From NCBI RefSeq assembly GCF_025447595.1, contig NZ_JAOEJU010000002.1:62001-126000 (forward strand): DNA of 64,000 bases. Reading direction: 5' to 3'. This document shows, piece after piece, positions 10,385 to 23,333 of this stretch. The DNA comes from Pseudomonas koreensis. GTDB lineage: Bacteria; Pseudomonadota; Gammaproteobacteria; Pseudomonadales; Pseudomonadaceae. Each line of letters starts with the position of its first letter. The stretch's first letter is position 1. Position numbers and translations under genes: made by a program. A model generated the notes under the pieces. It was not told the origin of the DNA. It did not search any database and saw only the letters and a list, made by a program, of their open reading frames with translations.

Positions 10385-10516
10385 GATTTGTGGATAACCT
10401 GTGTACGGCTTGTTCGCAAAATCCCGGATTACCAAATTAAGTGACTGATTTATTTATATATTTCTGAAACTGATAAAACACCGTAAATGGTGCATAAGTT
10501 TTTTTCGGAAGTAAGG

Positions 10517-10543
10517 AAACCGGTTCATATAGCCGGTTTTTTT
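10517..10543 (+). terminator. Terminator of the glyQS-gmhB-plsC transcript
   Basis: AAACCGG (10517-10523) pairs with CCGGTTT (10533-10539) around a 9-base loop and continues into a run of seven T. It sits between plsC and the convergent histidine kinase gene, whose stop codon (TTA on the plus strand, 10542-10544) abuts the T-run. The remaining plsC-kinase spacer (10385-10516) is AT-rich with one DnaA box and no gene. Confidence 0.8.
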
Positions 10544-12083
10544 ATGCCCGCTCTTCGGCAATCAGCGGCAGTTCCAGGCGGAACGCCGTGCCTTGATCGA
10601 CCACGCTCACACATTCGATCCGGCCGCCATGGTGATCCACCACGGCTTTGACCATCGACAACCCCAGGCCCACGCCGTCGATACCTTGTGCAGAAGAAAA
10701 GCGCCGGTACTGGCTGAACAGGTCGGGCAGTTCCTCTGCAGCGATGCCTTTGCCTTGATCGGTCAGTTCACAACGCAGCCAGTCATCGTGGCAGCTGACA
10801 TGCATCTCGACGGTGGATCCGGCCGGGCTGTACTTGATTGCGTTTTCCAGCAGGTTGAACAGCGCGCGGGTCAACAAGCCCTGATCGGCCAGGATCAGGC
10901 GCTCCTGGGATTGTTCGTCCATGTCACTCAAAAGCTCGATGCACTTTTGCTGGGCGAGGGGCAACGCCTGATCCAACACGTCCATGACCAGCATCCCGAA
11001 CAGGCTCGGTTGAAACTGATAGGCCTCCGATTCGGCCCGGGCCAACAGAACGAAGCCGTCGGTGAGTTCCAGTGCCCGACGAACCTGGCGCTCAATCTGT
11101 TCGAACAGCGGTGAATCCGTTCCCGTCTGATGTCGGTGCACCTCGAGCAGGGCAAGAATCGCCGAATGGGGAGCGCGCAGGTCATGGGACAAGAAGCGCA
11201 GCAACACGCCACGCTGTTCCTCGGCGGCCCGTTCGGCGCTCAGGTCAGTGAGACTCAGGAGCCAGCCGATCGGCAGGTCTCCATCAACCGGCAACAACGC
11301 GGCGCGTTCCAGCCGCAGGCTACGTTCCTTGTGGTCACGAAACTCCAGCAGAGGCAGCTCGGATAGCGGCGGGCGCGCCTCTGTGGACAACTCCGGATAG
11401 CCCAGGCTCGCCAGTTGATCGAGCACATCCTCGCCCACCAGATTGTGATCGAACAGGCTTCGGGCCTTGCGGTTGCCCAACAAGACTTGCCCCCGAGGAT
11501 CGCTGATCAGGGTCGCAACCGGCAGATACTCCAGCCCGTCGGCAATGAATCGGCGGGTATCGCGGGTGCGGCTCATGGCTTGCTCAAGCGCCATGATCTG
11601 CCCCTGCAAGCGGTCGGCGCTGGGGAACTGTGCCCGGCGTCGTTCGGGAAAGACTTTCGGTTCACTGTCCAGCCGCGCCAGCTCCCAGCCGAAGTAGGTC
11701 AGCACCACACTCAGGCGCCGCCAGTTCCAGATCAGATAGCCGAACAGCATGCCCAGCGCCGCAGGCGTCGGCGACCACCAACGCCTCATTTCCGCCAGGC
11801 CTGCACTGGTCAACAGCACGCAGGCAATCCCGCCCAATGTCAGCCAGAGCGCCAGACGCGGACGCCACAGCAGCAACCCAAGTACGCACGCGACCATCGC
11901 TACCGAGAGTCCTGCACCCATCAACGGGGCCGGGTCATGCAAATTGATCTGCGCACGCCAGGAAAGCAGTGCAGTCAGCGGCAACAGCACTAGACTTATC
12001 CACATCCACTCGCGCACCAGTTGCCGGAACAATCGCTGAACCTGGCTGGGTACGCGGCTTTCGTGTCGGCGTTGGTTATTCAT
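10542..12083 (-). CDS. Sensor histidine kinase, membrane-bound, CHASE2-less type
   Basis: This 513-residue kinase has about four hydrophobic segments in the first 120 residues, a PAS-like region (about 175-290) and a HisKA plus HATPase core. The phospho-acceptor is His300 in LSHDLRAP. The N box is NLLENAIKYSP, G1 is DQGKGIA and G2 is GVGLGLSMVK. The stretch YLIWNWRRL...FGWELARLD after the last helix resembles the segment that follows the membrane helices in CHASE2 sensor kinases, yet only a few residues separate helix 1 from helix 2, so no periplasmic sensor is present. It is divergent from the response regulator at 12250, its likely partner. The stimulus is unknown. Confidence 0.88.
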   Translation of the reverse strand: MNNQRRHESRVPSQVQRLFRQLVREWMWISLVLLPLTALLSWRAQINLHDPAPLMGAGLSVAMVACVLGLLLWRPRLALWLTLGGIACVLLTSAGLAEMRRWWSPTPAALGMLFGYLIWNWRRLSVVLTYFGWELARLDSEPKVFPERRRAQFPSADRLQGQIMALEQAMSRTRDTRRFIADGLEYLPVATLISDPRGQVLLGNRKARSLFDHNLVGEDVLDQLASLGYPELSTEARPPLSELPLLEFRDHKERSLRLERAALLPVDGDLPIGWLLSLTDLSAERAAEEQRGVLLRFLSHDLRAPHSAILALLEVHRHQTGTDSPLFEQIERQVRRALELTDGFVLLARAESEAYQFQPSLFGMLVMDVLDQALPLAQQKCIELLSDMDEQSQERLILADQGLLTRALFNLLENAIKYSPAGSTVEMHVSCHDDWLRCELTDQGKGIAAEELPDLFSQYRRFSSAQGIDGVGLGLSMVKAVVDHHGGRIECVSVVDQGTAFRLELPLIAEERA

Positions 12084-12249
12084 GGGAAACAGGGCAGGGC
12101 GGGTTGAATGGTTTCATAGGCAGCCGGTCTGAGGACGTAGACCCGAAGAATCATAGCGGCTCACCCCACGGCGTGCCGCTTACTTTCACTGCATGGAGTC
12201 AGCCGATCAGACCGGCACCCATTGCCCGAGCGACAAGGAACCACCGCGT

Positions 12250-12969
12250 ATGCGCGTTGCGATACTGGACGATGAACCCGCTGAACTGCGCCGGGTCGAG
12301 CAGACCCTGCAACAAATGGCCGAGGCCGGAGGACAGCCCTGGTCACTGCACAGCTTCGAAAGCGGTGAAGACCTGCTGCGACAGTTGCGCCGGGAAACCT
12401 TCGACTTGCTGATCCTCGACTGGCAACTTCCCGACCTCACTGGCCTGGCGCTGCTGCGCTGGACCCGCGAACACATGGAAGCCCCGCCGGCGGCCATCAT
12501 GCTCACCAGCCGCGACGGTGAAAGCGACATCGTCCAGGCCCTGAATGCCGGGGCCGACGACTATGTCAGCAAGCCGTTTCGGCCCAATGAACTGAAGGCC
12601 CGCGTGGCGGCAGTATTGCGCCGGCACAGCCTGCAACGAAGCGCCCCGGCCGAAGTCCTGCGTTTCAACGACCTGGTGTTCGACGACGCCGAACTCACCG
12701 TCACCCGCGACGGGAAACCGATCGTCATGACTGAACGTGAATATCGTCTCGCCCATTGCTTGTTCAGCAACCTTGGACGACCGCTGTCACGGGACTATCT
12801 GTACGAACGATTCTGGCCCCATGAAGAGATGTCGACATCGCGACCGCTGGACACCCATATCTATCGCCTGCGCAACAAGCTCGGGCTGACGGCGGATCGG
12901 GGTTGGCAGTTGCTGACGATTTATGGGTATGGCTATCGGTTGGAGAGTGTTGCGGCAGTCTCCGAATAA
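12250..12969 (+). CDS. OmpR/PhoB-family response regulator
   Basis: A 239-residue transcriptional response regulator. The N-terminal receiver has all key residues: acidic pair Asp7/Asp8, phospho-acceptor Asp57 (LILDWQLPD), Thr86 and Lys108 (SKPF). The C-terminal half is a winged-helix DNA-binding domain (trans_reg_C) with the recognisable DTHIYRLRNKLG and GYGYRLE elements. The ATG at 12250 gives a normal N-terminus MRVAILDDEP; an ATG 57 bases earlier would add a non-conserved tail. It is divergent from the histidine kinase, with 166 bases between the starts, so the shared region is the likely site of control. The target genes are not evident. Confidence 0.9.
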   Translation: MRVAILDDEPAELRRVEQTLQQMAEAGGQPWSLHSFESGEDLLRQLRRETFDLLILDWQLPDLTGLALLRWTREHMEAPPAAIMLTSRDGESDIVQALNAGADDYVSKPFRPNELKARVAAVLRRHSLQRSAPAEVLRFNDLVFDDAELTVTRDGKPIVMTEREYRLAHCLFSNLGRPLSRDYLYERFWPHEEMSTSRPLDTHIYRLRNKLGLTADRGWQLLTIYGYGYRLESVAAVSE

Positions 12970-13008
12970 GTAGGGAGGCGCCGGGACGCTTACCTTCTCA
13001 TTTTTAAA

Positions 13009-13845
13009 TCATTCATCCAAAGATGGATCTCTAAGCCTCTTCGCTGCTGATTCAATTTGTTTGATGCTGCTTTCTGGGACTGGGAGGTCCTCAGGCATGG
13101 TGCCCCCCAGCTCAACGATGGTTTCCCTGACTTTCCTGCCAACCTCAAAGTGAACTTGGTTGGCATTTCCTTTTCCCTGAACGTTGTCACGAACCAATTT
13201 ATCTTCAGCTTGTGTTGCTCGGAATAGATTGGCGGCGAGCTCCGTAGATCCCATGTGATCAAGAATTTTCTGTGTTTTCTTCAAACCCTTGCGCTGGTGG
13301 ATCGCTTTCTGATCGAGTCCACCATAAAGGCCTTTATAACCGTGGTTCTGGAAGATGGCGAAATCCAGACCCGACTCGACACCTGCTTGCTGCGCGACCT
13401 CCACGAGCTGTTTATTGTGTTCTCTCAGCTCATTACGTAGAAAAATCCGTTTCTGGTCTTCCCGCAACTGCTGGAACGAACCATCGTTAGCTAATTCCTG
13501 GCGACGAGTTTGAACGGCGAAGTACGTTTGCCCTGCAGCGATTACCGGTTTGGAGGGATCTCCGTTCTGGACCACCAGATAGCAGGCATAGCGCGAAAGC
13601 TTTACATCCTGTAACTCCCTTTGAGCACCAGAACCAATAGAAACCATTCCGAGCGAATCCTCGAAATGGTTTTCGGCTTCCTGACCACTGTTTTGACAAG
13701 CTTCTTTAGCTCGAGCCAGAACCGGTAAAAAATGCCGATATTCCGAGTACTCAAGCAGCTTGGCCAAGCGTCGTGCAGACCAATATTCCGCACCTTGGTT
13801 ATCAGTCATTTTCAGCTCTTCAAATGACTCGTGTCGCTCATTCAT
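13009..13845 (-). CDS. dinD: DNA damage-inducible protein D (DinD)
   Basis: The protein is a full-length relative of E. coli DinD (278 versus 274 residues), recognised from long shared stretches such as EYWSARRLAKLLEYSEYRHF, SRYACYLVVQNGDPSKPVIA and the KAIHQRKGLK segment. DinD is LexA-controlled in E. coli and is reported to inhibit RecA filament function; that is family knowledge. The ATG at 13845 is chosen because it gives MNERHESFEELK and has GGGAG about 9 bases upstream; an in-frame upstream ATG at 13890 is unlikely. I found no CTG-N10-CAG LexA site upstream. The gene is visibly AT-richer than its neighbours and sits alone between the two-component system and the gyrB terminator, which suggests transfer. 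Confidence 0.9.
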   Translation of the reverse strand: MNERHESFEELKMTDNQGAEYWSARRLAKLLEYSEYRHFLPVLARAKEACQNSGQEAENHFEDSLGMVSIGSGAQRELQDVKLSRYACYLVVQNGDPSKPVIAAGQTYFAVQTRRQELANDGSFQQLREDQKRIFLRNELREHNKQLVEVAQQAGVESGLDFAIFQNHGYKGLYGGLDQKAIHQRKGLKKTQKILDHMGSTELAANLFRATQAEDKLVRDNVQGKGNANQVHFEVGRKVRETIVELGGTMPEDLPVPESSIKQIESAAKRLRDPSLDE

Positions 13846-13937
13846 CTCAAAATCTCCCAGCTGGCCTTTAAGTACTGAGTGCAACTCCAATAGTTACCGT
13901 TTTGCTTTTGCACAGCCAGCAGGGACTTATCTGCTAA

Positions 13938-13974
13938 CAAAAAGCCCCTGTTGACGCTCTGTCAGCAGGGGCTT
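13938..13974 (-). terminator. gyrB terminator
   Basis: On the minus strand the sequence AAGCCCCTGCTGAC pairs with GTCAACAGGGGCTT around a short loop and is followed by TTTTTG. The stem has one mismatch. It lies 27 bases after the gyrB stop and ends the dnaA-dnaN-recF-gyrB transcript before dinD. Confidence 0.9.
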
Positions 13975-14000
13975 CAGTTCCATCCGAAATCTGAAAGGGA

Positions 14001-17527
<3,527 letters not shown>

Positions 17528-17541
17528 CCAGAGTCAGCTGA

Positions 17542-18645
17542 TTACAGACGCATCGGCATGACAACGTAAGCCGAATCGTCATTGTCGGACTCTTGCACCA
17601 GCGCACTGCTGTTGGAGTCGGACAGGATCAGACGAACCTGCTCAGTGGTCATCACGCCCAGCACGTCCAGCAGATAGCTGACGTTGAAGCCGATCTCCAG
17701 GGAACCGCCGTTGTATTCCACGCCGACTTCTTCTTCCGCTTCTTCCTGCTCCGGGTTGTTGGCCTGGATCTTCAGCTGACCGCTTGCCAGTTGCAGACGG
17801 ATACCGCGGTACTTCTCGTTGGACAGAATCGCGGTACGGCTGAATGCCTCACGCAGCGCCTGACGATCGCCGAGTACCAGTTTGTCGCCGCCCTTCGGCA
17901 GAACGCGCTCGTAGTCCGGAAACTTGCCGTCGACCAGTTTCGAAGTAAATGTGAATTCGCCGGTGGTCGCACGGATGTGATGCTGTCCCAGGACGATGCT
18001 GACATTGCCGTCCGGCTCAGTGAGCAGACGTGCCAGTTCGAGAATGCCTTTACGCGGCACGATCACCTGATGGCGTTCCTGCTGACCGATGTCGGCCTGC
18101 ATCGAGCACATGGCCAGACGGTGACCGTCAGTAGCCACGGCACGGATCACACCAGTCGACACTTCCAGCAACATACCGTTGAGGTAGTAACGCACGTCCT
18201 GTTGAGCCATGGCGAAACTGGTGCGTTCGATCAGGCGACGCAGCTTGCTCTGTTCCAGGCTGGTGGTCAGCGAACCCGGGCCTTCTTCCACAGTCGGGAA
18301 GTCATTGGCCGGCAGGGTCGACAGGGTGAAACGGCTACGGCCGGCTTTCACCACCAGCTTCTGCTCGTCGACCTTGATGTCGATCAGCGCATCGTTCGGC
18401 AGGCTCTTGCAGATGTCCATCAGCTTGCGCGCAGGCACAGTGATGGAACCTGTTTCAGCCGGCTCCTCGAGTTGCACGCGACCGACCAGCTCGACTTCCA
18501 GGTCGGTACCGGTCAGCGACAGTTGCTGGCCATCGACAACCAGCAGCACGTTGGACAGTACCGGCAAGGTCTGTCGGCGCTCGACGACGCCTGCGACCAG
18601 TTGCAGGGGTTTCAACAGGGCTTCGCGTTGAATGGTGAAATGCAT
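17542..18645 (-). CDS. dnaN: DNA polymerase III beta subunit (sliding clamp)
   Basis: DnaN forms the ring-shaped dimeric clamp that tethers DNA polymerase III to DNA. The 367-residue protein shows the three repeated clamp domains, beginning MHFTIQREALLKPLQLVAGVVERRQTLPVLSNVLL and ending in the conserved VMPMRL, part of the partner-binding pocket. It lies 39 bases after dnaA and before recF, the conserved operon order. Confidence 0.98.
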   Translation of the reverse strand: MHFTIQREALLKPLQLVAGVVERRQTLPVLSNVLLVVDGQQLSLTGTDLEVELVGRVQLEEPAETGSITVPARKLMDICKSLPNDALIDIKVDEQKLVVKAGRSRFTLSTLPANDFPTVEEGPGSLTTSLEQSKLRRLIERTSFAMAQQDVRYYLNGMLLEVSTGVIRAVATDGHRLAMCSMQADIGQQERHQVIVPRKGILELARLLTEPDGNVSIVLGQHHIRATTGEFTFTSKLVDGKFPDYERVLPKGGDKLVLGDRQALREAFSRTAILSNEKYRGIRLQLASGQLKIQANNPEQEEAEEEVGVEYNGGSLEIGFNVSYLLDVLGVMTTEQVRLILSDSNSSALVQESDNDDSAYVVMPMRL

Positions 18646-18684
18646 GGTCTAGTCCCTTGCCTTAATAAGCTGCGCTGGTGTTCA

Positions 18685-20208
18685 TCAAGTGGTCAGAGTA
18701 CGCAGCAGGTTCTTGTAGTCCTCGCGGATGTCCGCGTCGGATTCCTTAAGTTCGTTGATCTTGCGGCAGGCGTGCAACACGGTCGTGTGGTCGCGGCCGC
18801 CAAACACATCGCCGATTTCCGGCAGGCTGTGGTTGGTCAGTTCCTTGGACAATGCCATGGCCACCTGACGCGGACGAGCGACCGAACGCGAACGGCGCTT
18901 GGACAGCAAGTCGGAGATCTTGATCTTGTAGTACTCGGCGACGGTGCGCTGAATGTTATCCACAGAGACCAGTTTGTCCTGCAACGCCAACAGGTCTTTC
19001 AGGGATTCGCGAATCAACTCGATGGTGATGTCGCGACCCATGAAGTGCGAGTGGGCGATCACGCGTTTCAGCGCGCCTTCCAGCTCACGGACGTTGGAGC
19101 GAATGCGTTGGGCAATGAAGAACGCCGCATCGTGTGGCAACTCGACTTTGGCCTGGTCGGCCTTCTTCATCAAGATCGCGACGCGGGTTTCCAGTTCCGG
19201 CGGCTCGACGGCAACCGTCAGGCCCCAGCCGAAGCGGGATTTGAGGCGCTCTTCAAGGCCTTCGATCTCTTTCGGGTAGCGGTCACTGGTAAGAATGACC
19301 TGCTGGCCACCTTCAAGCAGTGCGTTGAAGGTGTGGAAAAACTCTTCCTGGGAACGTTCCTTGCGGGCGAAGAACTGAATATCGTCGATCAGAAGGGCGT
19401 CCACCGAACGGTAGAAACGCTTGAACTCGTTGATCGCGTTCAGTTGCAGCGCCTTGACCATATCGGCCACGAAACGCTCGGAATGCAGGTACACGACCTT
19501 TGCATTCGGGTTCTTCTTTAATAGATGGTTACCCACCGCGTGCATCAAGTGCGTCTTACCCAGACCCACGCCACCATAAAGGAAGAGCGGGTTGTAGCCG
19601 TGCTTCGGGTTGTCTGCCACCTGCCAGGCCGCCGCACGGGCGAGCTGGTTGGATTTACCTTCGACGAAATTCTCGAAGGTGAAGGTGCGGTTGAGGTAGC
19701 TGGTGTGCTTGAGCGCGCCTTCGACCTGCACGGTGCGCTGTTCGGCGCGCACCGGGGCCTGTTGCGAAGCGGCACCGGCCATCGGATCAAAGCTGTCGCG
19801 TGACGGCTCTTCACTGATTTCTTCGGTTTTCTGCGTCGAGCGCTTGGTCGGCGCAGGCGTCGGAGCTGGTGCTGGCGCACTGGCCGGCGCGGTATTGGCC
19901 TGAGCCTGGGACACTTGCGCAGCAGCCAATGGCGCATTCGGTGCGGCACGCGGCGCCGAACTGCGTTTGCTGCCTATTAATAAGGAGAGCGACGGTGCCA
20001 GACCGTTGCCATGCTCATCCAGCAGTTCAAGGACGCGTCCCAGGTACTTTTCGTTGACCCAGTCCAGAACAAAACGGTTCGGTGCGTAGACGCGCAACTC
20101 GTCGCCTTCGGCTTCGACCTGTAGTGGACGGATCCAGGTGTTGAATTGTTGGGCAGGCAGCTCTTCGCGCAAAAGCTCCACGCACTGCTGCCAAAGTTCC
20201 ACTGACAC
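18685..20208 (-). CDS. dnaA: Chromosomal replication initiator protein DnaA
   Basis: DnaA binds DnaA boxes at oriC and, as ATP-DnaA, opens the duplex. The 507-residue protein has domain I (1-85, DnaB interaction), a low-complexity linker rich in Ala and Pro (about 90-150), the AAA+ domain III with Walker A GGVGLGKT (212-219) and Walker B LLIDDIQ (272-278), and domain IV with the DNA-binding signature [17 protein letters not shown]. The start is a GTG at 20208 with an AGGGG ribosome site; [13 protein letters not shown] is the family N-terminus. A perfect DnaA box lies within the gene (18956-18964), beside the oriC boxes upstream, consistent with autoregulation. Confidence 0.98.
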   Translation of the reverse strand: MSVELWQQCVELLREELPAQQFNTWIRPLQVEAEGDELRVYAPNRFVLDWVNEKYLGRVLELLDEHGNGLAPSLSLLIGSKRSSAPRAAPNAPLAAAQVSQAQANTAPASAPAPAPTPAPTKRSTQKTEEISEEPSRDSFDPMAGAASQQAPVRAEQRTVQVEGALKHTSYLNRTFTFENFVEGKSNQLARAAAWQVADNPKHGYNPLFLYGGVGLGKTHLMHAVGNHLLKKNPNAKVVYLHSERFVADMVKALQLNAINEFKRFYRSVDALLIDDIQFFARKERSQEEFFHTFNALLEGGQQVILTSDRYPKEIEGLEERLKSRFGWGLTVAVEPPELETRVAILMKKADQAKVELPHDAAFFIAQRIRSNVRELEGALKRVIAHSHFMGRDITIELIRESLKDLLALQDKLVSVDNIQRTVAEYYKIKISDLLSKRRSRSVARPRQVAMALSKELTNHSLPEIGDVFGGRDHTTVLHACRKINELKESDADIREDYKNLLRTLTT

Positions 20209-20776
20209 GGATATCCCCTAAGTTGAAAGCCGGTGAGGCAAAAACAAGCGGCCATTGTAGCGGCCAGTCGTCCACTTATCCACATGCAGGTTGCCCGGTG
20301 GACATGATTTATCAATGCGTTAAACGCGAAAAAGGCGACCGACGGTGTGTGCATAAGCTCTGTGGATAACCCTATCTGAGCACACTGGACAACTGGGGGC
20401 GAAAGTCGGTGGATAACCAGCCTGTGGATAACCACCTATTCCACACACAGGTTATCCGACAGCGAAGCACAGGCTGAACACGGTTTTCCACTGTAGTTGT
20501 CATTCTCTGTACACCGCTTGAAGCAAGGCCTCAAGCCAGTTATCCACAGAGAAGGGGGTGCCTAGCTTTTACAAGCTTTACAGAAAAGCTTTAAATAATT
20601 CCCTTCTTTATTTTTATCTTTGGCAAACCGGGTAATCAGGTCCTGGCAGCTCCGAAGATCTATTTATAAGGAAACGTTGGTTGGAAATTGACCTATTGGC
20701 TTGCTTTCTCTAGAATCCCCGGTCTCTTAAAACGGGGGCCATTCCGGCCCGTTGTGGACGAACCAGGTAACACGAC
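20209..20776. other. oriC: Chromosomal replication origin oriC (dnaA-rpmH intergenic region)
   Basis: This 568-base non-coding region has four perfect DnaA boxes: 20276-20284 (plus), 20361-20369 (minus), 20423-20431 (minus) and 20540-20548 (plus). A one-mismatch box lies at 20408-20416. To the right follows an AT-rich stretch (about 20568-20636) with AGCTTT repeats and pyrimidine runs, the likely unwinding element, next to the outermost box. The dnaA-rpmH interval is the established origin of Pseudomonas. The rpmH promoter occupies the right end. The dnaA promoter must lie in the left part but I could not identify it. Confidence 0.93.
20688..20716 (+). promoter_or_regulatory. rpmH promoter (sigma-70 type)
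   Basis: TTGACC (20688-20693) and TAGAAT (20711-20716) are separated by 17 bases, a near-consensus sigma-70 promoter. The start of transcription would lie about 55 bases before rpmH. It reads away from oriC into rpmH-rnpA-yidD-yidC. Confidence 0.8.
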
Positions 20777-20911
20777 ATGAAACGTACTTTCCAACCAAGC
20801 ACTATCAAACGCGCTCGTACCCACGGTTTCCGTGCTCGCATGGCTACCAAGAACGGTCGTGCCGTACTGTCGCGTCGTCGCGCCAAAGGCCGCGCACGTC
20901 TGGCAGTTTGA
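20777..20911 (+). CDS. rpmH: 50S ribosomal protein L34
   Basis: L34 is a small, very basic protein of the large ribosomal subunit. The 44-residue product starts [19 protein letters not shown] and ends KGRARLAV, a full-length L34. It is preceded by a strong promoter and sits immediately right of oriC. The rnpA start follows 16 bases after its stop, the conserved rpmH-rnpA pairing. Confidence 0.98.
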   Translation: MKRTFQPSTIKRARTHGFRARMATKNGRAVLSRRRAKGRARLAV

Positions 20912-20927
20912 TAATCCGGCACTGGAG

Positions 20928-21329
20928 GTGAGTCAGGACTTCAGTCGGGAAAAGCGTCTGCTTACACCCCGGCATTTCAAGGCAGTCTTTGACTCCCCTA
21001 CCGGCAAGGTTCCGGGGAAAAATCTCCTGCTCCTTGCGCGCAACAACGATCTCGATCACCCCCGTCTCGGGCTGGTTATCGGGAAAAAGAGCGTCAAGCT
21101 CTCCGTCGAGCGCAATCGCCTCAAACGTCTTATGCGCGAATCGTTTCGCCTGCACCAGGATTCACTGGTCGGCTGGGACATCGTTATCGTCGCGCGCAAA
21201 GGTTTGGGCGATGTAGAAAACCCCGAATTGATTCAGCATTTCGGCAAACTCTGGAAGCGTCTGGCGCGCAACAAGCCAGTACCGGCAGTCAAAACCGAAA
21301 CTGTAGGGGTAGACAGTCCAGATGCGTAA
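20928..21329 (+). CDS. rnpA: Ribonuclease P protein component
   Basis: RnpA is the protein cofactor of RNase P, which matures tRNA 5' ends. The 133-residue product contains the family signature [14 protein letters not shown]. The GTG at 20928 gives [17 protein letters not shown], the Pseudomonas N-terminus. Here the purine-rich GGAGGTG overlaps the start codon itself, so the ribosome site is unusually close, and expression may depend on coupling to rpmH. The 3' end overlaps yidD by 8 bases. Confidence 0.95.
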   Translation: MSQDFSREKRLLTPRHFKAVFDSPTGKVPGKNLLLLARNNDLDHPRLGLVIGKKSVKLSVERNRLKRLMRESFRLHQDSLVGWDIVIVARKGLGDVENPELIQHFGKLWKRLARNKPVPAVKTETVGVDSPDA

Positions 21330-21567
21330 ACTGGCACTCGTTCCGATCCAGTTTTATCGCTACGCCATTAGTCCCCTGATGGCCAGTCACTGTCGTTTCT
21401 ACCCCAGTTGTTCTTGCTACGCGTATGAAGCCATCGAAAATCATGGCCTTCTGCGCGGTGGCTGGCTGACCTTTCGTCGTTTAGGTCGCTGTCATCCGTG
21501 GAATCCCGGTGGTTATGACCCGGTTCCACCTATCCCTACCTCCCGTTCTTCTTCGATGGCCGAGTAA
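21322..21567 (+). CDS. yidD: Membrane protein insertion efficiency factor YidD
   Basis: YidD is a small membrane-associated protein that aids insertion of proteins by YidC. The 81-residue product has both family signatures: [15 protein letters not shown] and the [15 protein letters not shown] box. The N-terminus is an amphipathic/hydrophobic segment. It overlaps rnpA and is 2 bases from yidC, so rnpA-yidD-yidC are tightly coupled. Confidence 0.96.
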   Translation: MRKLALVPIQFYRYAISPLMASHCRFYPSCSCYAYEAIENHGLLRGGWLTFRRLGRCHPWNPGGYDPVPPIPTSRSSSMAE

Positions 21568-21569
21568 TC

Positions 21570-23252
21570 ATGGATATCAAACGCACGATCCTGATCGTCG
21601 CCCTGGCAATCGTGTCCTACGTCATGGTCCTTAAATGGAACCAGGACTATGGTCAGGCTGCCCTGCCGACTCAGAATGTTGCTTCCAGTACGACTACATC
21701 CGGTTTGCCGGACACCGCCACTGGCAATAATGCTGCTGCCAGTGACGATATTCCGCGCGCCGCAAGCGATACCAGCGCACCTGCCGAAACGCCGGTCGCC
21801 GTCAGCAAGGATCTGATCCAGATCAAGACCGACGTGCTCGATCTCGCGATCGATCCACAAGGTGGCGATGTTGCTCAGTTGACCTTGCCGCTGTATCCAC
21901 GTCGTCAGGATCGTCCGGACGTTCCGTTCCAGCTGTTCGACAACGGCGGCGAACGTACTTATCTGGCACAAAGCGGTCTGATTGGCACCAACGGTCCAGA
22001 TGCAAACCCGGCCGGTCGTCCGATCTACTCCTCGGAGAAGAAGACTTATCAACTGGCTGACGGTCAGGACCAACTGGTCGTCGACCTGAAATTCAGCAAG
22101 GACGGCGTCAATTACATCAAGCGTTTCACTCTGAAACGTGGCCTGTATGACGTGACCGTGACCTATCTGATCGACAACCAGAGCGCTCAGCCTTGGTCCG
22201 GTTCGATGTTTGCCCAGCTGAAACGCGATGCAAGCGCCGATCCTTCGTCGACTACTGCTACCGGTACTGCGACTTATCTGGGCGCCGCCCTGTGGACAAG
22301 TTCCGAACCGTACAAAAAAGTGTCCATGAAGGACATGGACAAAGCTCAGCTCAAGGAAACTGTCACTGGTGGTTGGGTAGCCTGGCTGCAACACTACTTC
22401 GTGACTGCATGGGTTGCTCCGAAGGGCGAAAACAACATCGTCCAGACCCGTAAAGACAGCAAAGGCAACTACATCATCGGGTACACCGGTCCTTCGCTGA
22501 CCGCTGCGCCGGGTGCGAAAGTAGAAACCAGCGCTGTTCTTTACGCCGGTCCGAAAAGCCAGGCTGTGCTGAAAGAGTTGTCCCCAGGTCTGGAACTGAC
22601 TGTCGACTACGGCATTCTGTGGTTCATTGCCCAGCCAATCTTCTGGTTGCTGCAACATATCCACAGCATCGTCGGCAACTGGGGCTGGTCGATCATCTTC
22701 CTGACCATGCTGATCAAAGGGATCTTCTTCCCTCTGTCGGCCGCCAGCTACAAGTCGATGGCCCGCATGCGCGCCGTGGCTCCGAAACTGGCTGCACTGA
22801 AAGAGCAACATGGCGATGACCGGCAGAAAATGTCGCAAGCCATGATGGAGCTGTACAAGAAAGAGAAGATCAATCCGCTGGGTGGTTGCTTGCCGATCCT
22901 GGTGCAGATGCCGGTTTTCCTTTCCCTGTACTGGGTTCTGCTAGAAAGCGTGGAAATGCGTCAAGCGCCGTTCATGCTGTGGATTACCGACCTGTCGATC
23001 AAGGATCCGTTCTTCATCCTGCCGATCATCATGGGTGCGACCATGTTCATCCAGCAGCGTCTGAACCCTACACCTCCGGATCCGATGCAGGCCAAGGTAA
23101 TGAAAATGATGCCAATCATTTTCACCTTCTTCTTCCTGTGGTTCCCGGCGGGTCTGGTGCTGTACTGGGTTGTGAACAACTGCCTGTCGATTGCCCAACA
23201 GTGGTACATCACGCGTAAGATCGAAGCGGCGACGAAAAAAGCCGAGGCGTAA
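21570..23252 (+). CDS. yidC: Membrane protein insertase YidC
   Basis: YidC inserts and folds inner-membrane proteins, alone or with SecYEG; its clients include the Fo c subunit encoded further right in this window. The 560-residue protein has an N-terminal membrane helix (about 5-23), a large periplasmic domain preceded by a Ser/Thr/Ala-rich linker (about 30-80), and the conserved 60KD_IMP core of five membrane helices from about residue 350. The C-terminus is basic (RKIEAATKKAEA). A perfect DnaA box (23260-23268) and then a terminator follow the stop. Confidence 0.98.
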   Translation: MDIKRTILIVALAIVSYVMVLKWNQDYGQAALPTQNVASSTTTSGLPDTATGNNAAASDDIPRAASDTSAPAETPVAVSKDLIQIKTDVLDLAIDPQGGDVAQLTLPLYPRRQDRPDVPFQLFDNGGERTYLAQSGLIGTNGPDANPAGRPIYSSEKKTYQLADGQDQLVVDLKFSKDGVNYIKRFTLKRGLYDVTVTYLIDNQSAQPWSGSMFAQLKRDASADPSSTTATGTATYLGAALWTSSEPYKKVSMKDMDKAQLKETVTGGWVAWLQHYFVTAWVAPKGENNIVQTRKDSKGNYIIGYTGPSLTAAPGAKVETSAVLYAGPKSQAVLKELSPGLELTVDYGILWFIAQPIFWLLQHIHSIVGNWGWSIIFLTMLIKGIFFPLSAASYKSMARMRAVAPKLAALKEQHGDDRQKMSQAMMELYKKEKINPLGGCLPILVQMPVFLSLYWVLLESVEMRQAPFMLWITDLSIKDPFFILPIIMGATMFIQQRLNPTPPDPMQAKVMKMMPIIFTFFFLWFPAGLVLYWVVNNCLSIAQQWYITRKIEAATKKAEA

Positions 23253-23276
23253 CTTACTCTGTGGATAACACCACTC

Positions 23277-23303
23277 AAAACGCCCCCTAGTGGGGCGTTT
23301 TGC
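23277..23303 (+). terminator. Terminator after yidC
   Basis: AAAACGCCCC (23277-23286) and GGGGCGTTTT (23292-23301) form a perfect 10-bp stem with a CTAGT loop. It is followed by a short T-containing tail. It separates the rpmH-yidC transcript from mnmE, and the symmetric A and T ends would allow function in both directions. Confidence 0.85.
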
Positions 23304-23333
23304 TATCTGCCATTTTTGTCTGGATACCGGTTT

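Noticed and set aside
13846..13920. LexA operator upstream of dinD
   Set aside because: The region was searched on both strands for CTG-N10-CAG. The nearest candidate on the plus strand begins with CTG but does not end in CAG at the right spacing.
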